Below are positions 11,571 to 23,000 of a stretch of 64,000 nt of DNA, piece after piece. The stretch comes from Morchella semilibera (lineage: Eukaryota; Ascomycota; Pezizomycetes; Pezizales; Morchellaceae): NCBI GenBank assembly GCA_009192285.1, contig CM018607.1, positions 929,736-993,735 on the forward strand, given 5' to 3'. The notes beneath the pieces are model-generated. The model was not told the DNA's origin, made no database searches, and saw only the letters and a list, made by a program, of their open reading frames with translations. Each line of letters opens with the position of its first letter. Position 1 is the first letter of the stretch. A program made the position numbers and the translations under genes.

Positions 11571-13531
11571 GGTCGGATTAGTATCGGTGTAGAGTTGGAG
11601 TAGAGCTGTTGGGGGCCTCAAGTTCGCGTGGGATGTTGATATGAACAACGCCTTTGTTAATGTTAACCCCTCACCCTGACGCAGCAGCTCCCAGACCACG
11701 TGTCTTAGCTCTGTACCGGTGCTGGCGCTTTAGGTACTCAAATACATGTACATGTAGCGAAGAACGCCTTAGAACAGCCCCAGAAGGACTGTAATACGGC
11801 GTGTGCCACCCGGGCCCTATGTAGAACAACAAGAGGTGTAGGTAGTCTATGAATTTTAAACTTTGATATAAGGGTCATGAATTAACGACAAAGAACATTC
11901 TTCGGGAAGGCTGGGACCCTGGAATGAGGTGAAATTGCGTTTTTATTCGGGCAACCCAAGTGCATCTTGCCTTTCGATGGGGCCAATGAAGGGGGAGTTT
12001 GAGCGGTGTATCCCTAGATGGGTTACAACCTACAATGAGGTGAAGTAGGATCATGAGAAAATGCGTTTACCATATTTTCAGCGTTATTGAGACCCACATC
12101 CTACACTGCGGGACAGGCTCGTTTTTAGGACAGCGAGATATCTACATGTATCTTTAAGCCCTTCATGAGAGTTTTTTTTACCTGCCGAAAATTACATACC
12201 ACAATCACTCCCGAAAAAGGTTCAAGATTACCTTGAAGCTTGAAGAGCCCGTGTTTACTTGCTTCTTACCAAATCTCTAGAGGCATTTTGTGAAGTATCA
12301 GCGAGGCGAGCCAATAGCAACCCTTCCTTCCCCAAAGGTGCAGATCCTACCAGCCTAGCTAAGCGGGCATCGTTTGAGCTTATATAACTAGAGAAGAAGG
12401 CAGGTACCTGAACACTATAGCAGCTGTGATACCTATGCCTTCAGAGGTGAAGGCACTTTATCCCAAATTACAGATAAGTAAATTGTTATGTAGAATTGAA
12501 TTTGTTCATCTCCGCTGCATCGCTCTAACCCGCTTGAGGGGCCGTTTCCCGAGCCCCTACGTCTTTCTCCACCACTCATCTGCCTCTGTTTCTTGTCTTT
12601 TTTATCGTTCGTCCATCCAGCCCAGCCTCCTTTTCACCTCTAGATTACCCCCCTAACCCCACTTCCTCCCATCTCACGCCCATATTTGGTATTTGGTGAA
12701 TTCAACGAAGACTGGCCCAGCTTTACAATAGGATATTTACTCGTTCGTTCCTTTTAAACGCCTTGCTTGGCTTGTGGTACTGCAAGCCATCTATTGATAT
12801 CATACATACATATGCGTAGGGCCCTTTAGTAAAGCTTCTCTTAATTCACGTTTCAAGTAACCCTTTCTACGACTTTCCGGCTTCTCTTCTCGCCTACCTC
12901 ATCCCGCGCCCGCAGTAGCTGCCCGTGTCGTTCGTTCTAGGGTCGGTCGGCTCTTACATTGTCGTCCCGTGCTTTTCTTCCTGCACTAAAAGAAAAAGAA
13001 AGGCTACCGAGACTCCCTCTTCCTAATCCCTGCCATCGCCCCTTCTTATTCCCTTCATACGGAGAACCCGAGTTGTTCCCCCATCACCTCTCCTCCTCAA
13101 CTGTTGCTGCTTCTTCACTTCAACCACCTTCTTCTCTCTTTCGATAGTGGAACCTTTCCGTCTTCTTAAGAATTAAAAGGGTTTCGTGTCTTTCTTTATT
13201 TCGGATAGCATTGGAAGGTCGGATCTTTCCCGAAGCGAGCCTCCGTTGCATCAGACGCGAGTCAACGGGCTGAGAGTAAGTTCTTGTCCCACGATTGAGG
13301 CGCGTGGTTTTACCTTGCATTCGAAAATGCCGTGCTGATGGAATCCTTCCTCACCCTTTCTAGAGCCGCCGTCACATCAATTCTGAACACAACTCAGACT
13401 CCTCCTGCTTCATTCCTAAGCTTCTCATCCTCGACAAGCCTCATCCATAGTCCAAGATAGTCTCAGCAAGAAGGATAAAAAAAAAATTCGACTTTACTCA
13501 TTGTACTACTGTTGTTGATTTTAGTTTAACC
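11571..13531. promoter_or_regulatory. Divergent promoter region between VMA1 and the Ras gene
   Basis: About 1.96 kb without a supported gene. The Ras-proximal half (about 12.5-13.5 kb) is rich in C/T runs (ttctcttctc, cctcctc), as is common in fungal promoters and long 5' leaders. No factor site is claimed. Confidence 0.4.
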
Positions 13532-14472
13532 ATGTCGCCCGTAAGTTCACCCCTTTACAACACTACCACACATTAGCGTCCGCTGCCTCTCACATGTCAC
13601 GTCGCCACATCCGTAACGCCCTGAGTTCAGATATGTTATCTCATGCTAACCCTAGTTTTAGAACGCACAGTTTTTACGTGAATATAAGTTGGTGGTTGTA
13701 GGTGGAGGAGGTGTCGGAAAGTCATGCTTAACTATCCAGCTGATTCAGAGTCACTTCGTGGATGAGTATGATCCTACGATCGAAGGTAAACATGAATAAC
13801 CCCGCTGCCTAGGGCAGCATATTGTTTTCTAAATCCGACGCCAAAGATGCTGACTTTGGCGATAGACTCCTACCGTAAACAGTGCGTAATCGACGATGAG
13901 GTTGCCTTGCTCGATGTTCTGGATACAGCTGGTCAGGAGGAATACTCAGCTATGCGCGAACAGTACATGCGCACGGGAGAAGGGTTTCTTTTGGTTTACT
14001 CCATCACAAGCCGAACCAGTTTTGAGGAGATCGCCACATTTCAACAACAGATTCTGCGGGTGAAAGATAAGGATTATTTCCCGGTTATTGTGGTCGGGAA
14101 CAAGTGCGACCTGGATGGGGAACGTGCCGTTAGTCAGCAAGGTATGTCAGTCAAAATCATACGACCCTGTTGAAAATTTATAACCATTAACCTTATCTTC
14201 TTAATTTAGAGGGACGAGATCTTGCCCGCCATTTCTCGTGCCGTTTCATTGAGACATCAGCGAAATCGCGAATTAACGTTGACGAAGCCTTCTACAATCT
14301 CGTACGTGAGATCCGCCGTTACAATAAGGAGCAGGCTGGCGGTTCAAACTCACCCGGTGGCGGGCAAGGCATGAATAGTAGTGGCGGTGGTGGAATGGGT
14401 GGTGGCGGAAACTACAACAGTGAAAAAGATGATAAAGGCGCGGGATGTTGTGGAAGTTGTGTCATCTTGTGA
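13532..14472 (+). CDS. ras1: Ras small GTPase, RasA/Ras1 type
   Basis: Four exons, 13532-13540, 13662-13785, 13866-14141 and 14210-14472, give 223 aa. P-loop GGGGVGKS lies at residues 17-24 (Gly19 corresponds to human Gly12), the effector loop is [20 protein letters not shown] carries Gln68 (human Gln61), then GNKCDL and ETSAKS. The wild-type catalytic residues are present. The tail is Gly/Asn-rich and ends GCCGSCVIL: a CAAX box for prenylation with nearby cysteines for palmitoylation, so the protein is expected at the plasma membrane. The sequence from [13 protein letters not shown] through [25 protein letters not shown] follows Aspergillus RasA. Known role: growth, polarity and cAMP signalling. 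The first coding exon is only three codons. Confidence 0.96.
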
Positions 14473-15818
14473 TCTGAACAACGCCCTATGCTGTTCGTTG
14501 TCCAACAATTCTATCGGATTTTAGACCGAACATCGATGTCCATGAATGCAAATGCTAGGGGAATATGGCATTTCAATAGATGGAAGATGAGTGGGACGGT
14601 ATTGGAATACCTCTTGCAAAGATTGGTATTCTCTTGGAATAAGATATCTTCAGAGTATGTCTTTTCTCCTTTGTGGCTTCTGTATTACTTTTTTCTTTCG
14701 TTTCTTTCTTCTTTCTCTATTCTGGATGATAAGGCGCGAACAAGGAATCTGCGTATCGCGGTTAATGTTTTTTTCTTCTTTTTTTCTTCTTTCTTTCAAT
14801 ATTATTATTTTTGCTATCACTTTAAGGTTATTCTTGTACGCATCTCAACCACCCCTTTTTCTTCGCCTGTGTCATTTTTTTTCCTATGATGGGTGGTATC
14901 TGGGCTTTTACTTGGGGTTTTGTTTTTTTGTTGCTTTCGATGTCGGTGCTTTGCATGGTATCACGGAAGGGGAAAAATGTTGAAAGGCGTCGAGGTAGAT
15001 GTGTGAAGGGCAAAATGGAAAGGAAAGATGTGGAAAATAATCTTTACATCTTTGACGACGTCCATCGTTGAGTAATTCATTGTTTTATCTACCTTCCCTC
15101 CTTTTCATTTTGTTTTTGTTACAATATCGCTCTGCCAGTCGCTTGTCTCCTGCGCTTTGCAGAACTTGATCCACTACATACCACAGCTGTACCCCCCCCT
15201 CCCCATACTGCCCATGGTCTATGGCTTGACGTCTCTTGTCCTTTCTGTTTTTCCTTTTTTCTCTTTCGTTTTGTTTTCCTATTCCCTTCTTCTTGTTGTT
15301 TTATAATTAATAAGTCCCAAGAATATACCACCCCTCGATGCCAATAAAAAAGTCTTTCAATGGACGTGATTGTCTTGACCTCTCCCCGTTCGCGACTGTG
15401 ATAAGAGCCTACATACCTACTACATAAGCTAGTGTTGGATCCAACAAAGAACCTTAACTCTGTTACTACTCTCATGGTACATATACACATTCACCTAGCC
15501 ACTAGTGAAAAGTGGGAGCTGCTCGATACACTTCCGCATATTTAAGTTGCTTATAGTGTCAATGGAAACTCATGAGTGAGTCATTGTAATATCGTCAAAG
15601 TCGCGTCCGACTATGGTCAATTATAGTCGAGTGTGCCAAACTAGGTAGTCCAAAATTACTATACGGACTACAGTCAACTGCGGTCTTACAAAAGGATTCA
15701 GAATAATAATAATAATTCAGTCCGTCCAAAAGGTGGACAGACCGGATAGACTGCATACAACAAGGCTGTCTAAAGGAGTTTAGTGGAACGGTTGTGGTGC
15801 GCATAATAATTATGTAAA
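14473..15818. other. Ras 3' region and AT-rich intergenic stretch
   Basis: Runs of T and CTT dominate 14.66-15.3 kb and create long chance ORFs with no family features. At 15.60-15.70 kb, short near-inverted blocks (actatggtcaattatagtc; gactacagtcaactgcggtc) hint at a decayed foldback sequence. No gene is supported. Confidence 0.4.
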
Positions 15819-16240
15819 TATGGTGCGGCGCGGCTTAAAGGTGACATGTCGGTTTTTGGTGTGGAACAGGCTTGGCACGGCGCTCAACGACGCTGCAACG
15901 ACGAACCTTCACGGGTTTGACAACGAAGAAATGACCTTCACAGGTGTTCTTACAACACAATCAGTTTTCAAGATATAAAATCGTGCTTTTAATATGTGAT
16001 AGCCGGGAGGCAAATGAATATATTAAAAATTACAAAAGAGTTTTTTCTTGATCACAGGAGGGGGAAAAATTCCGCAAAAAGATTGAAAATTGTATTAGGC
16101 ATGAACAATGAAGACTTAAAAATACTTTAAGAAGATATTCAGGTAGGCCTATGACTAAAGTAGCATATTCCCGGGCCATGTCTTTATTAATTGTGTGGTT
16201 GTGGTGGGGGAATTATTCTTGTGGGGGTGGTTGCCATGAG
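15819..16240 (-). repeat. Long terminal inverted repeat, left copy (repeat X)
   Basis: As the reverse complement it matches 30783-31347 over some 400 bases (shared blocks: cacacaattaataaagacatgg, cccggctatcacatatt, gaaaactgattgtgttg, gccgcaccat), roughly 85% by eye. It starts 'ta|tggtgcggc', mirroring the right copy's 'gccgcacca|ta'. It lacks the foldback insert present in the right copy. It ends directly against the LTR nest. Confidence 0.7.
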
Positions 16241-16757
16241 AGTGTTGTGACGGAGTAACCCGACGCAAAGAAGAAGATGACAATGATGACGCAGAAGGAC
16301 TTGAGGAGCACAGTTCGCGTGACGAGGGGACCAACGAAGACAGAGGCAACACCGGGCAAGGACAAGCACAAGTACCAGCGAAGGCAAAGGCAAGGGCAAA
16401 GGCACAAGAGCACAGAGCAGAGAAAGTGAGGACCGAATGGACCTCAACGAGAATGATGAAGAGTACTATGGTTTTCCTCGTGAGAGGACAGGATCTTGGG
16501 TACCAGAGGCTATGGCTTTGAGAATAGGAGTAGATTCCTATGTACCGAGATATCAGGAAGACGAGACGAAGAGAAAAGAAAGAAAAACTAAGAAAAACAT
16601 CTAACCCCGCTATTTAATACTTCTCCTCCACCAGTCCGCTATGACTCATACATCCGTTCATAGAAACCCACAGAAACCCATCGCATCCACAACTCATATT
16701 CCTCCCCACCATCTCCACTATTTACATTACAAATCCATCACGCCATCGAACCTCCTA

Positions 16758-17263
16758 TCTAACGGGGTGGGGTCGGGTCAAGGGCTAAGCGAGGTAGATC
16801 CCAGGGCAAGGACGGAGACAGGGTCGGCTCAGGAGATACCCGAGGCGAGACAGGTTCAGGTTCAGGTTCAGGTTCAGGTTCAGGTTCAGGTTCAGGTTCA
16901 GGGACGAGGCGAAGACAGAAGGGCCGAAGCCAAAGTAGTGTATTGCTAACAGAAAGAAGACGTTGCCTAGAGAGGCAGAAACATAGGAAAGAACAAACAC
17001 TATATATACAACTTCCACGTCACACCGCTGACTCATAACCATAGAATCCCATAGAACCTCCCCACTCCCGTGCCACCCATACTATTCCCAATACCCATAC
17101 CTCTAGCCCGATACTACCCCATCCTTCCTAGCGCTTACATTCTATTACCCGAACTCCTTCTCAATCCATCATCCTACTTCCGACATCGACCGATACTATT
17201 CAAACAACCCTGTTCCGAAGACGTCTTGGCGGAAGGCGGGGTACGGAAGGCGGAGCCGTGATA
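16758..17263 (-). repeat. Element A 3' LTR
   Basis: 506 bp containing eight tandem ttcagg units (16855-16902). In element orientation a purine-rich tract (GAGAGGGCAAC) sits immediately before it, a likely polypurine tract. Confidence 0.9.
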
Positions 17264-18630
17264 GTTGCCCTCTCATTAGGTTCGAGCTCTGCGAGAACTC
17301 CGTCAGACCTCGGCTTGTTGGGATATGCCATATGAAAGCGGGTCAACAGATGGGGGACGTTGGTAAGATTCTCCGCGTACTCCCAGGTTGGTGCATCATA
17401 GCCCTTCCACTTAACTAAATACTGCAGACGTGAATTACGAAGACGGGAGTCTAATAACTCATCAACTTCCCACTCTTCCTCGCCATCAACAATTACCGGA
17501 GGTGCGGGAGGAGGAATATGCCCTGGTAGGGGATCCATAGCGCAGGGTTCAAGCTTTGACACATGAAAAACGGGATGTATTTTCATAGTAGAGGGAAGAT
17601 CGAGTTCGTAGGCGTAGGGGCTAATGACAGACTTAATCTTAAATCTGCCAAGACGTTTCCAATCAAGCTTCCGAGAGGGCCTAGTCGTCTGGATATTCCG
17701 AGCATTCAGCCATACTTCGTCACCCACCTGATAGACTGGGGCAGGAACCCGGCGAACATTAGCATTAGTTTCCTGTCGATCCTGTGCATAACGCATTTCG
17801 GCTTGCAATTGATTATATATCTCAGCCATCTTATTGGCGAGGGCGTTCGTATCCTGAGGACCATTAACCAGCGGGGGCAGAGCCAGATTTTCTGTAAAGC
17901 GAGGATCAAAACCATGGTTGGCCATAAAAGGAGATACCTTTGTAGTTTCCGAGGGATGATTATTTGATGCAAACTCGGCAAGTGAAAGCCAGTCTACCCA
18001 ATCATCCTGCTGATAGGAAACATAACTCCGGAGATATTGTTCCATAATCGCATTAATTCGTTCCGTCTGGCCATCGGTTTCAGGGTGAAAAGCGGAGGAT
18101 AAGGCCACATTAACCTTTAGTGCCTTACAAAGAGATTTCCAAAATTGAGACGTAAACTGAGTTCCTCGATCGGAGACAATACTGGTAGGAAGAGCATGGA
18201 GTTTCCAAACGTGATCAATAAACAATGGTGCGAGATCTTCAGAACCAGTTGTAGTATTGCAGGCAATATAGTGTCTCATCTTTGACAGACGATCAACTAC
18301 CACGAGAATCGCATCTCTCCCTTTACTTTCTGGTAGTCCCGTAACAAAATCCATAGAGATATGTGTCCAAGGCCTCTGGGGAATCGGAAGAGGACGAAGA
18401 ACTCCATAGGGAGCATGGCGGGAGGTCTTGCTTCGACTACAGGTATGACAATTCCTAACATAGCGGTCCACTGTGTTACGCATCCCTGGCCAATAGTAGG
18501 AACGGGCGAGAAGCTGAAAAGTCTTAGCTTTCCCAGGGTGGCCTGCGGATGGAGCATCATGGTGTTCTTTCAACAGGTGCAAGTGCAGAGGCGCATCATC
18601 TGGCACAAAAAGTTTCCCGCGGTAGGTCAA
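17264..18630 (-). mobile_element. Element A integrase-chromodomain region
   Basis: It shows the HHCC zinc-binding start (GHPGKAKTFQLLARSYYWP...CHTC), the integrase core (HISMDFVTGLPESKGRDAIL, SDRGTQFTSQFW, FHPETDGQTER), the C-terminal GPY-like segment (LDWKRLGRFKIKSVISPYAYEL) and a chromodomain (RLQYLVKWKGYDAPTWEY). This places the element among the chromoviruses. The chromodomain is known in the family to steer integration toward chromatin marks. Confidence 0.93.
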
Positions 18631-18732
18631 GAGTCCTTTCCTGGTTGAACATTCCGCTAGAGTAATCTCTCGGGAGTGCCTAACGCCATCTCGAAGAAGT
18701 CCTAAGATTTTATTTGGAAATGGGTCAGTAAC

Positions 18733-20850
18733 TTAAGCCTGTTCAAAAAGTTTTTCTAGGGGTGACTGTCCTCGGACAGCCGGAATGGCTGCCAACAAAC
18801 CCAAATTATGGGACTTCAACACTGTCTGACTTTGCTGTGTCAGGCGTTCATCCCCCTCTTTAGGCAGATCTCCTGATCTCCTAGTCAATGCATCCGGTTT
18901 CCCCCCTTGCTTTCCTGGCCGATACTTGATCACATAATTAAACCGAGAGAGAAACTCTGACCAGCGTGCCTGTCGACGATTCAAATCCCTCTTGGTCATA
19001 AAATATTCCAGGTTCCGATGATCACTCAGAACTTCAATAGGCTCGGCGACCCCCATCAACTCAGCTCTCCATTCCTCAAAACACTTGATAATAGCCAACA
19101 ATTCTTTATCGTAAATCTCATAATTACATTCGGCGGGAGAGTGGGTTCCGGAGAAAAAGGCCACAGGGTGGAGAATATTCTCATCGCTATACTGGGAAAG
19201 TGTACCACCCGAAACATAATCGGAAGCATCTGATTCCACAATGGCCTTACGGTCGAAATCAAAGTGACGAAGAATCGGAGCCGTAGTAAAGGCAGTTTTA
19301 AGGCCTTCAAAGGCTTCCTCGCAAATCGGAGACCAAATAATAGGAACATTTCCCTTAGTAAGCGTCGTCAAAGGGCGAACAATACCAGAATAATTCTTAA
19401 TAAAGCGTCGATAGAAATTTGCCCAGCCGTTAAAAACCTGTATATCCCGAACATTTAGGGGGCGAGCCCACTTGACAATAGTCTCAATCTTCTTGGGGTC
19501 GAGCTTCAAGCCTTCGGTAGTAACAATCATACCCAGATACTTCACTTCCTTCACCTGGAACTCGCACTTCTCAGGAGAGCAATAAAGGTCGGCATCGGTA
19601 AGAGCTTGCAAAACTTGATTAACGTGGTCGCGATGAGATTCCAAATCCTCACTATAGATAAGGATATCGTCAAGATACGCTGTACAAAAGCGATCCAGAA
19701 AGGGGCGAAGAGTATCGTTAATGAAATGTTGAAAAACAGCAGGAGCATTGGTCAATCCGAAGGGCATCACTTTATACTGAAAGTGACCAACTCGGGTACG
19801 AAACGCGGTTTTCCATTCATCCCCAGCTGCTACTCGGACCAGGTTATAGGCATTCTTCAAATCCAACTTGGTGTACCACTTGGCCTTGCAAAGTTGATTA
19901 AACGTTTCCTTCGGTAGTGGCAGCGGATAACGGTTCTTAACAGTGATAGCATTCAGACCTCGGTAATCCACACAAAATCGAAGTCCGCCCCCAGGCTTTT
20001 TCACAAACAAAACAGGGGATCCGGCGGGAGAGGAGCTAGACTCAATGAACCCTTTCTTTAACATATCATCGATGTATTCAATCAATGCGGCCAGCTCATC
20101 TCGAGACATACTGTATAGAGGGCCGAAGGGGGGTTCCTTTCCCTCATGAAAATTAATCCGAATATCGTAGGGACGATGTGGTGGCAGTTTCTGAGGACCT
20201 TCCTTTCCAAACCGTTGCCAAAAGTGATGATGTTCGGGAGGAACCAAAGTAGCAATTTCCGGAGGTATCGATTCCGTAGAACCACCAAGAAACAGGGCAT
20301 AAACAGTTAGCCCCTGGGTGGTTTCGGCAAAGGTAGCAGCACTGACGATCTCAAAGTCGTGATTAGCAGGGAGCGGTGAAGTAATTCCCTTGACATAAGC
20401 AGGAACTTGATCATCATTGCAACGTTGAAGACAGCGAGGGGACCCGAAGGTCAACGAATTATCAGCGAAATTAATAGCAACATTGTGTCGTCGCAGCCAG
20501 GGGATTCCTAGCACCAACGGATAATGTCCTAGGCGGGTAACATAGGCGGAAATCTTTTCGGTATGTCCTTGGATGCGAAGAGAAAAATGAGCAATATGAG
20601 TAATGCTACCAGAGGAGATTTCTCTTCCATCGATAACATGAAGGGCACGGGGGTTAGGGAGAAGAGTAGTGGGAATTTCCTTGTGGCGTACAAATGATTC
20701 ATCAATGAATGCAAATCCGGAAGCCCCAGTGTCAACAAGCGAGTAGGTTTTAACAGTTTTATTCTCATCAGATACGATACATGAAACAACAAGATGATCG
20801 TTATCCGAAACCTTCTCACCAGAGACACCCGAGGCAGCAGAAGCAGACAA
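18733..20850 (-). mobile_element. Element A protease-RT-RNase H region
   Basis: Aspartic protease motif SLVDTGASGFAFID; reverse transcriptase with RFCVDYRGLNAITVKNRYPL, FGLTNAPAVFQ and the catalytic YLDDILIYS; RNase H with IVESDASDYVSGGTLSQ; and a tether ending RYRPGKQGGKPDALTRR. This stretch is continuous and well preserved, as expected for a young copy. Confidence 0.95.
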
Positions 20851-20879
20851 AGAAAGAGGAGGGACCTGGCCTAAGCCAC

Positions 20880-22345
20880 CTAAGACAGGTCCTCGTGAAA
20901 ACCCGACTGATCCGGGGCCGTCGCAGACATCGATCCAGAAGAACCCAAACCCAAAGAACCAGAACCAGAAGAAGAAGAAGCACCAAAAGGAAACCCAAAA
21001 ACATAACCAGAAGAAGGACGAGAAGCTTGATTAACAACAGGAGGCGCGCCGGCCCCCGACATAACCGGAGGTACACCGACCTCAGAAGTAGCTGCAACAC
21101 GAGCAGGACGAGCAACAGGACGAGCAGGACATTCAGCAGCAAAATGCCCAGGACCTCCGCAATACATGCAGAGTCCTTGTGCGGCACGACGGGCGCGTTC
21201 AGCGGGGGTAATAGGGCCACGTCGTTGAGGACGGCGGGCACCAGAGAGGTCCATTGGCACCGCACCACCTGGAGAGTAAGAGGGGTGAGGCATAGAAGCA
21301 GCAGGAGCGGAAGCAGGAACACGAGCGGAAGTAGAAGAAGCAAGGGGCTGACGAGGGACAAAGGGGGAGGAGCGGTCTCTGGCACGAGCATCCCTGAGTC
21401 TATTGTCCAACTTTTGAAGCAGGAGAACATATTCAGAAGTGGCGGCAGGGACGTCGTGGTGAATCATAGCGGAGCGGAGCTCACGAGAGAGCCCTTGGGT
21501 TAGTGCATGTTTCTTGGCCTCATCGTTCCATCTAACCTCGGCAGCCAAGCGTTGGAATTCAGCAAAATAGGTGGAGAAGTCTCGGCCGCCTTGGGTGAGA
21601 CGTTCGAGTTCTCGTTTGGCAGTGGCAATACGATCCGGATCTCCGAAAGCGGTTTCCAGAATGGTAATCAGGGCCTCAATATCTTCCAGGTCGATGCGTC
21701 CCCCAACAACGAGGGGCATTACCTGGGCAAGGGCACGACCAGAGAGAAGATTAATCGCATAGGCAAGACGGGCCTGGGCAGCGGGAAAACGATCATGATT
21801 GGCGAGCATCTTAACACGAAGTTGAGTAACAAAGGGGCGAAGTTCCTCTCGCTTACCGTCAAACTTGGGTGGGTCAGGGACCTTCTCGGAGCGGGGAGCA
21901 GCAGGGGCCGGAGGAGGAGCTACTGGGGGAGCAACTGGAGGTAGAGGAACAGCGGGAGGAGCAGGAGGGCAGCAGGAGGAGCAGGAGGGGCAGCAGGAGG
22001 AGCAGGAGGGGCAGCAGCCTGGGCAGACAGCAAGACATTAAGCTGGCGGACTTCCGCGAGTTGGCTTTCCAGGCTCGCAATTTGCTGTTCAAGGTCAGGA
22101 ATAGCTGAGGCAGTATTCAAGGCTGTATCTCTTTCGAAGCGGGCCATATCTCTTTCGTGCCGAATTCGAGAGATATTATATCCCAGGAGATCGAAAAGAA
22201 GAGCCTTATCGTGATTATATTGTTCGGTGAAGGCTGGGACGTCCGCGGGGGCAGCCCAGGTAGCGGGAACCACATCACTATTAGCGATGCGGTCGGTAAT
22301 AACGGGTTCGGGGGCAATCATAAATGAGGATCCGGAGGCTGCCAT
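20880..22345 (-). mobile_element. Element A gag region
   Basis: It begins MAASGSSFMIAPEP. A Pro/Ala-rich stretch is encoded by an imperfect 24-bp tandem repeat (21.95-22.02 kb). The retrotransposon gag domain (LLSGRALAQVMPLVV, TAFGDPDRIATAKREL, FSTYFAEFQRLA) is followed by one CCHC knuckle (CMYCGGPGHFAAEC) and a Ser/Gly-rich end. Confidence 0.88.
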
Positions 22346-22370
22346 GATAGTATCTCGGGAGCCAAAGTGG

Positions 22371-22379
22371 AGGCAACGT
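22371..22379 (-). promoter_or_regulatory. Element A putative self-primer binding site
   Basis: In element orientation ACGTTGCCT lies two bases after the 5' LTR. It is perfectly complementary to AGGCAACGT inside the LTR (22572-22580), about 33 bases downstream of a TATATATA (22613-22620). This is the layout of Tf1-type self-priming. No clear tRNA-type TGG start is adjacent to the LTR. Confidence 0.6.
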
Positions 22380-22381
22380 AG

Positions 22382-22874
22382 TCTAACGGGGTGGGGTCGG
22401 GTCAAGGGCTAAGCGAGGTAGATCCCAGGGCAAGGACGGAGACAGGGTCGGCTCAGGAGATACCCGAGGCGAGACAGGTTCAGGTTCAGGTTCAGGTTCA
22501 GGTTCAGGTTCAGGGACGAGGCGAAGACAGAAGGGCCGAAGCCAAAGTAGTGTATTGCTAACAGAAAGAAGACGTTGCCTAGAGAGGCAGAAACATAGGA
22601 AAGAACAAACACTATATATACAACTTCCACGTCACACCGCTGACTCATAACCATAGAATCCCATAGAACCTCCCCACTCCCGTGCCACCCATACTATTCC
22701 CAATACCCATACCTCTAGCCCGATACTACCCCATCCTTCCTAGCGCTTACATTCTATTACCCGAACTCCTTCTCAATCCATCATCCTACTTCCGACATCG
22801 ACCGATACTATTCAACAACCCTGTTCCGAAGACGTCTTGGCGGAAGGCGGGGTACGGAAGGCGGAGCCGTGATA
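22382..22874 (-). repeat. Element A 5' LTR
   Basis: 493 bp with six ttcagg units (22478-22513). TATATATA at 22613-22620 (minus) is a likely promoter element, and AGGCAACGT at 22572-22580 a likely transcript start. Confidence 0.9.
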
Positions 22875-23000
22875 TCCTAGAACCCAATGACGACACCCCC
22901 GTTCCTAACGCACCCCTCCCTCGCTTAACACTACTCTAGTAATCCTAACAATGCTCAAACTACCGAACCCTCGGGACCGATGCCAAGACGCCAGGACAAG

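Larger units (their letters stand above)
16758..22874 (-). mobile_element. Element A: nearly whole chromodomain Ty3/gypsy retrotransposon
   Basis: 6.1 kb, minus orientation, inserted in a solo LTR with the TSD tccta at 16753-16757 and 22875-22879. LTRs are 22382-22874 (5') and 16758-17263 (3'). Order from the 5' end: gag with zinc knuckle, protease, RT, RNase H, integrase, chromodomain. The two LTRs look identical apart from the number of ggttca units (6 versus 8) and one extra base, so insertion is very recent. It looks nearly whole, with perhaps two breaks in coding frame. LTR termini read TA...GA rather than TG...CA. Confidence 0.92.
16246..22998 (-). mobile_element. Solo LTR (TGTCCCGG family), split by element A; TSD agtgt
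   Basis: Left part 16246-16757 starts 'tgtgacggagtaacccg'. The right part, 22880-22998, resumes after element A and ends 'gccaggaca'. The outer 5-bp duplication agtgt is at 16241-16245 and 22999-23003. The right copy overlaps the first bases of the next LTR (23001), so this solo LTR landed at the edge of element B's LTR. Confidence 0.85.

Noticed and set aside
14488-14983. Phe/Ser-rich ORFs after the Ras gene
   Set aside because: Generated by T- and CTT-rich 3' DNA; no domain or splice support.
16851-16905. CRISPR-like short repeats
   Set aside because: Pure tandem ttcagg units without spacers, in a eukaryotic LTR.
16785-17042. ORF with NLNLNLNLN repeats (also 22409-22654)
   Set aside because: It is the ggttca microsatellite of element A's LTRs read as protein, with no start context or family features.
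20816-21430. Leucine-rich 204-codon ORF
   Set aside because: Out-of-frame reading of element A's gag, caused by biased composition.
22340-22366. tRNA primer site at 'TGGCTCCCGAGA' in element A
   Set aside because: It starts about 18 bases after the LTR, too far for a usual PBS; the self-complementary site two bases after the LTR fits better.
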